A stretch of 64,000 bases of DNA from Nocardia sp. NBC_01730 (GTDB taxonomy: Bacteria > Actinomycetota > Actinomycetes > Mycobacteriales > Mycobacteriaceae). This document shows positions 59,816 to 64,000 of the stretch, piece by piece. The first letter of the stretch is position 1, and the number at the start of each line of letters is the position of its first letter. The notes below the pieces were generated by a model. It did not search any database. It had not been told where the DNA came from and saw only the letters and a list, made by a program, of their open reading frames with translations. Position numbers and translations under genes: made by a program. The DNA is taken from assembly GCF_035920445.1 (NCBI RefSeq), contig NZ_CP109162.1, forward strand, positions 2,232,001 to 2,296,000, given 5' to 3'.

Positions 59816-62800
59816 TCAGCTGAGGTGGTCGATGAAGTCGAAAAGCTCGCGGTCGTCCGCGGTTTCGAGACTGTCGGCGTTGCCGCCGAGGTCGATCTCG
59901 CCGGCGTCCTTGCCTTCGATCTTCCGCAACAGTGCGGTCAACCTGGATGCGATGTCCGATCGGTCCGCGGGTGACAGATCGGCCGCGGCGAAACTGCTTG
60001 CCAGCGAGTCGATCTCGGCCGCCATCCGCTCCGCGGGGTCATCGACCGGCACGATCTCCTGGCGGATGAAGCCGGCCAGTGCTTCCGGGGTGGGATAGTC
60101 GAACATCGCGGTCGTCGACAACTGCACACCGACAGCCGATTTCAAACGGTTACGGAATTCCATCACGCCGAGCGAGTCGAACCCGATATCGCTGAACGGC
60201 TTGTCCGGGGCAGTGGACTCCGCACTGGTGTGTCCGAGAACGGCCGCGGCCTGAACACGGATCACGTCGAGGACGATGCGTTCCTGCTCGGCCGTGGAGC
60301 GGCCGAGCAGTTGCGCCGCCAGATTCGGCGGCTCGCTCGTCCGGTCGCTCACCCGGCGGCGCGATGGCCGCGACAAGCCGCGCATGACCGGGCGCACATC
60401 GTCGGGATCTGCCTCGGCGAGAGCAGGCCGGTCGATCCGGACCGCCACGAACATGGACCTGCCGCCCTCCAATGCCGCGTCGAACAGCTCCATGCCGTCC
60501 TCGTCGCCCAGCGGAAGAAAACCTTCCCGCCGCAACCTGGCGAGATCGGCGTCGCCGAGGGCGCTGGTCATACCGCTACTCTGCTGCCACGGCCCCCAGG
60601 CAACCGACGTCGCGGGCAGACCGGACACGTGCCGGTGTTGCGCCAACGCATCCAGGAAGACATTGGCGGCGGAATAGTTCGCCTGCCCCGGGTTGCCGAT
60701 CACGCCCGCGACCGAGGAGTAGAGCACGAACGCCGACAGATCCAGGTCTTCGGTGGCCTCGTGCAGATTCCAGGCCGCGTCCACTTTCGGCCGCAGCACG
60801 TCCGCGATCTGCTCCGGCGTCATGGTGGCGAGCAGGCCATCGGCCAGCACACCCGCGGCATGGACGACGGCGGTCAACGGATGTTCCGACGGTATCGCCG
60901 CCAGCACCGCGTCCAGTGCGACTCGGTCGGACGCATCGCAGGCGACCACCTCCACATGTGCGCCGAGCTCGGTGAGCTCGGCGGCGAGTTCGGCCGCGCC
61001 GGGTGCGTCCGGACCGCGCCTGCCTGCCAACACCAGCCTGCGCACGCCGTGCGCGGTGATCAGGTGGCGCGCAGCCACCGCGCCCAGTCCCCCGGTTCCG
61101 CCGGTGATCAGGACGGTGCCGTCCGTCCGCAACGGGGTCGGCACGGTGAGCACGTTCTTGCCGATGCCCCGGGCCTGACTGAGGTACCGGTAGGCTTCCG
61201 GTGCCCGCCGCAGGTCCCACGCGGTGGTCGGGTACGGCGCCAACGTCCCGGCGTCGAAGAGTTCGACAAGAGCGGCCAGGATCTCGTGGAGCCGATCCGG
61301 ACCCACGTCCATCAGCATGAAGCTGTGGTAACGCACGCCAGGATGAACGGCGGCCACGTCGGCCGGATCACGTCGGTCGATCATGCCCATTTCGACGAAG
61401 CGGCCACCTCTCGGCAACAGTCGCAACGACGCGTCCACGAATTCGCCTGCCAGCGAATCCAGCACGATGTCCACGCCGCGACCGTCGGTTGCCTCGAGGA
61501 ACTTCTGCTCGAAATCCAGGGTGCGCGAGTCGCCGATGTCCGAGTCCCCGAAACCCATGTCGCGCAGGACGTCCCATTTGGGCTCACTGGCAGTGACCAG
61601 CAGCCGCAGGCCCAGGTGTCGTGCGAGCTGCACGGCCGCCATGCCGACGCCACCGGTGGCTGCGTGCAGCAACAGTGTCTCGCCGGGTTGTGCTCCGGCC
61701 AGGTCGACGAGGCCGTGGTAGGCGGTCGCGTAGACGATCGGCATCGCAGCGGCCTGGGCGAACGACCACCCGCGCGGCATGGGCGCGAGCAGTCGGCGAT
61801 CGGTCACCGAGACCGATCCGACACCCGAGATGAAGCCGAAAACCCGGTCTCCGGGCGCGAATTCGGTCACGTCGGACGCGACTTCGAGCACGATTCCGGC
61901 CCCTTCGCCGCCAATTCGGCCCTTCGCGTCGGGATAGGTGCCGAGCGCGATGAGCACGTCTCGGAAGTTGAGGCCGACCGCCCGCATACTCACCCGCACC
62001 TGCCCTGGTCCGAGCGCTTCCGCTGCACTCGGATGCTCGTTCAGGCTGTAGTTGTCTGCGGTCAACGTGCCCTTGCCGAGCAAGGTCAGCGCCCACGGCG
62101 AGTTGTTTCGCGACGCGACCCCGAGCGGATCCGAGCCGCCGCGGTTCAACCGCGGCGCATGCGCCACCCCGCGCCGCACAGCCAGCTGGGGTTCGCCGGC
62201 TGTCGCCAGAGCCAGTGCCACGCAGGGCCGATAATCCCGCCAGGCATCGACGTCGACGAGGAGAATCCGGTCCGGGTTCTCGCTCTGCGCCGTGCGCAGC
62301 AGACCCGACGCCGCCGCGGCGGCCAAGTCCACCGGCTCGCCGGGATGCACTGCCACCGCATGCCTGGTCACCACGACGATGAGCCGGTCCTGTGTCAGCA
62401 GCCGCTGCACCCGGTCTCTCAGGTCGGTCACCAGATCCCGCACCGTCGCAGGAAGATCGCCGTCGCCGACCGCATCGTCGAGCCGCAACACCGTCGCGCT
62501 CCGTCCTGCGATCGTGACGGTTTCACCGTCATCGGCGACGCTCCAGGCGTCCGCGACGGTGAGTTCGCCCGCGGGCTCGGGCAACGCGACCCAGTCCAAC
62601 TCGTAGCCGGCGCCGTCCGCCCGACGGTGCGTCGTGCCGAGCGCATCGGTCGACAGGGGTCGCAGGGTCAGCACCCCTACCTCGGCCACGACTATGCCCG
62701 CCGGGTCGGCGAGGGTTACCGCGATCCGCTCACCCCCAGGCCCGGAGCCGGTGGTCGCCGCACGAACCCGCAGGGCGGTCGCGCCCGTCGCGTGCAGGGC

Positions 62801-64000
62801 GACGTTCTCCCACGAGAACGGGACGACGACCGCACCGGCTCGCGTGTCGGGAACCAGCCCACCGAGCAGGATCGCGTGCAGCGCGGCATCCAGCAACGCC
62901 GGATGCACGCCGAATTCCGCGACCTCTGATCGAGCGGACTCCGGCAACGCGACCTCCGCGAACACCTCACTGTCGCGCTTCCATACGGCAGTCAGTCCCT
63001 GGAACGCCGGTCCGTACTCATAGCCGCGCTCGGCCAGATCCGCGTAGGCATTGTCGATCGCCATCGCCATCGCACCCGCAGGCGGCCAGTTCACCAGACC
63101 GGTGCCGTCCGTCGTCGCGTCCGAGCCGACGGTGACCGTCCCGACCGCGTGGCGGACCCACTGTTCCGAATGGTCACCGCGCGGGTCCGGATCGTCGCCA
63201 TTCGAACGCGAGTACATCGACACCGTCCGGGCGCCGGTTTCGTCCGGTCCGCCCGCCACCACCCGCAGTTCGACGGTTCCGGCGGACGGCATCGGGAGAG
63301 GCGTTTCGATCACCAGCTCCGCCAGTCGTGGGCACTCCACCACCGTTCCCACGTGCAGGGCCAGCTCCACGAGGGCGGCGGCGGGCAGCAATGCCACCCC
63401 CATGACCGCATGATCGGCCAGCCAGGGATGGCCGGCTTGCGACAGCCTGCCCGTGAAAACCACGTCCTGGGAATTCGGCAGCCGCACCATCGCGCCCAAC
63501 AGGGGATGTCCCGCATCGTCCAGTCCCGACTGCCAGATGTCCGGCGTTTCGACCGGCTGCGCCCAGTAGCGTTGATGTTGGAACGCATAGGTGGGCAACA
63601 TCACCCGGCCTGTGGCACGCCCGGCGAACACCCGTGTCCAATCCACCGGCATACCCACTGTGTGCGTCTGCGCCAACGCAGTGACGAGCCCGACCGCCTC
63701 CTCGATCGATCGCCGGGACGGCGCCACCACTACCGACTTCGCCTCGATCTCGGGGCGCTGTGCCAAGCACTCCCGGGTCATCGCGGTCAGCACCGCATCC
63801 GGGCCCACCTCCACAAACCTTCGGACACCGGACTCGACCAACGTGTCCACACCAGGAGCGAACCGCACACAGCCACGCACCTGCTCCACCCAATACCCCG
63901 GATCGCACACCGCACTCCCGGCGAGATCACCGGATACGTTCGACACAATCGGCAACAACGGCTCCCGATAGGTCAACCCCTCGGCCACCGTACGGAACTC
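59816..64000 (-). CDS. Modular type I polyketide synthase, fully reducing module (5' end outside window)
   Basis: The frame is open to the window edge, so 1394 C-terminal residues are seen. Order from the edge: end of AT (64000 to about 63570, ending in YAFQHQRYW), DH about 63520-62660 (active-site [10 protein letters not shown] and LLDAALHA), ER about 62100-61130 ([12 protein letters not shown] and the nucleotide loop [15 protein letters not shown]), KR about 61120-60590 (AGVLADG, catalytic Tyr in NYSAANVF), ACP about 60280-60060 ([10 protein letters not shown]). A docking tail (60050-59816) ends in FDFIDHLS. The module would add a fully saturated unit. The AT specificity motifs lie outside the window. 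Only 25 bases separate it from the next PKS gene, so they form one operon. Confidence 0.92.
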   Translation of the reverse strand, partial: EFRTVAEGLTYREPLLPIVSNVSGDLAGSAVCDPGYWVEQVRGCVRFAPGVDTLVESGVRRFVEVGPDAVLTAMTRECLAQRPEIEAKSVVVAPSRRSIEEAVGLVTALAQTHTVGMPVDWTRVFAGRATGRVMLPTYAFQHQRYWAQPVETPDIWQSGLDDAGHPLLGAMVRLPNSQDVVFTGRLSQAGHPWLADHAVMGVALLPAAALVELALHVGTVVECPRLAELVIETPLPMPSAGTVELRVVAGGPDETGARTVSMYSRSNGDDPDPRGDHSEQWVRHAVGTVTVGSDATTDGTGLVNWPPAGAMAMAIDNAYADLAERGYEYGPAFQGLTAVWKRDSEVFAEVALPESARSEVAEFGVHPALLDAALHAILLGGLVPDTRAGAVVVPFSWENVALHATGATALRVRAATTGSGPGGERIAVTLADPAGIVVAEVGVLTLRPLSTDALGTTHRRADGAGYELDWVALPEPAGELTVADAWSVADDGETVTIAGRSATVLRLDDAVGDGDLPATVRDLVTDLRDRVQRLLTQDRLIVVVTRHAVAVHPGEPVDLAAAAASGLLRTAQSENPDRILLVDVDAWRDYRPCVALALATAGEPQLAVRRGVAHAPRLNRGGSDPLGVASRNNSPWALTLLGKGTLTADNYSLNEHPSAAEALGPGQVRVSMRAVGLNFRDVLIALGTYPDAKGRIGGEGAGIVLEVASDVTEFAPGDRVFGFISGVGSVSVTDRRLLAPMPRGWSFAQAAAMPIVYATAYHGLVDLAGAQPGETLLLHAATGGVGMAAVQLARHLGLRLLVTASEPKWDVLRDMGFGDSDIGDSRTLDFEQKFLEATDGRGVDIVLDSLAGEFVDASLRLLPRGGRFVEMGMIDRRDPADVAAVHPGVRYHSFMLMDVGPDRLHEILAALVELFDAGTLAPYPTTAWDLRRAPEAYRYLSQARGIGKNVLTVPTPLRTDGTVLITGGTGGLGAVAARHLITAHGVRRLVLAGRRGPDAPGAAELAAELTELGAHVEVVACDASDRVALDAVLAAIPSEHPLTAVVHAAGVLADGLLATMTPEQIADVLRPKVDAAWNLHEATEDLDLSAFVLYSSVAGVIGNPGQANYSAANVFLDALAQHRHVSGLPATSVAWGPWQQSSGMTSALGDADLARLRREGFLPLGDEDGMELFDAALEGGRSMFVAVRIDRPALAEADPDDVRPVMRGLSRPSRRRVSDRTSEPPNLAAQLLGRSTAEQERIVLDVIRVQAAAVLGHTSAESTAPDKPFSDIGFDSLGVMEFRNRLKSAVGVQLSTTAMFDYPTPEALAGFIRQEIVPVDDPAERMAAEIDSLASSFAAADLSPADRSDIASRLTALLRKIEGKDAGEIDLGGNADSLETADDRELFDFIDHLS

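Overview
This is about 64 kb of high-GC actinomycete chromosome, most likely Nocardia or a close relative. The support is GC-rich codon use throughout, a mycothiol-type maleylpyruvate isomerase, a pcaHGBLRF operon with the fused pcaL gene, a small secreted glycine-rich protein of a nocardial kind, and large modular type I polyketide synthases. The assignment rests on gene content only.

Region 1 (1-8.6 kb, + strand) is a compact operon that appears to convert salicylate to gentisate through salicylyl-CoA and then to central metabolites. It encodes the tail of a PaaX-type regulator, a flavin hydroxylase, an NDP-forming acyl-CoA synthetase, one polypeptide joining an aryl-AMP ligase to gentisate 1,2-dioxygenase, a fumarylpyruvate hydrolase and a maleylpyruvate isomerase. 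A long inverted repeat precedes the operon.

Region 2 (8.6-11.85 kb) is a patched accessory stretch. It holds a regulator remnant, a YCII-like protein, an alpha/beta hydrolase divergent from an AraC regulator, and one transposase remnant on each side.

Region 3 (11.85-26.9 kb) is the protocatechuate branch of the beta-ketoadipate pathway (pcaJI divergent from pcaHGBLRF) joined to quinate/shikimate use: a QsuB-type 3-dehydroshikimate dehydratase, two AroE-like dehydrogenases with an acidic residue suggesting NAD use, two MHS-type transporters and a TetR regulator. A near-identical palindrome lies on both sides of the TetR gene, suggesting one local regulon.

Region 4 (26.9-37.95 kb) is mixed: a DUF1059 protein, a tightly coupled three-gene operon around a DyP-type peroxidase, a membrane protein, an alpha/beta hydrolase, an exported GH1 glycosidase, a glutamine amidotransferase, a secreted protein, and a thioesterase divergent from an HxlR regulator. 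Several gene remnants lie between them.

Region 5 (38-64 kb, - strand) is the downstream end of a modular type I PKS cluster. In transcription order it has the end of a fully reducing module (AT-DH-ER-KR-ACP), then two two-module proteins, each with two KS-AT-DH-KR-ACP modules. The four complete AT domains have malonyl-type motifs. If all domains work, this stretch installs one saturated unit and then four vinyl units. No thioesterase is present and the last protein ends in a docking-like tail, so the chain must pass to a protein outside this window.
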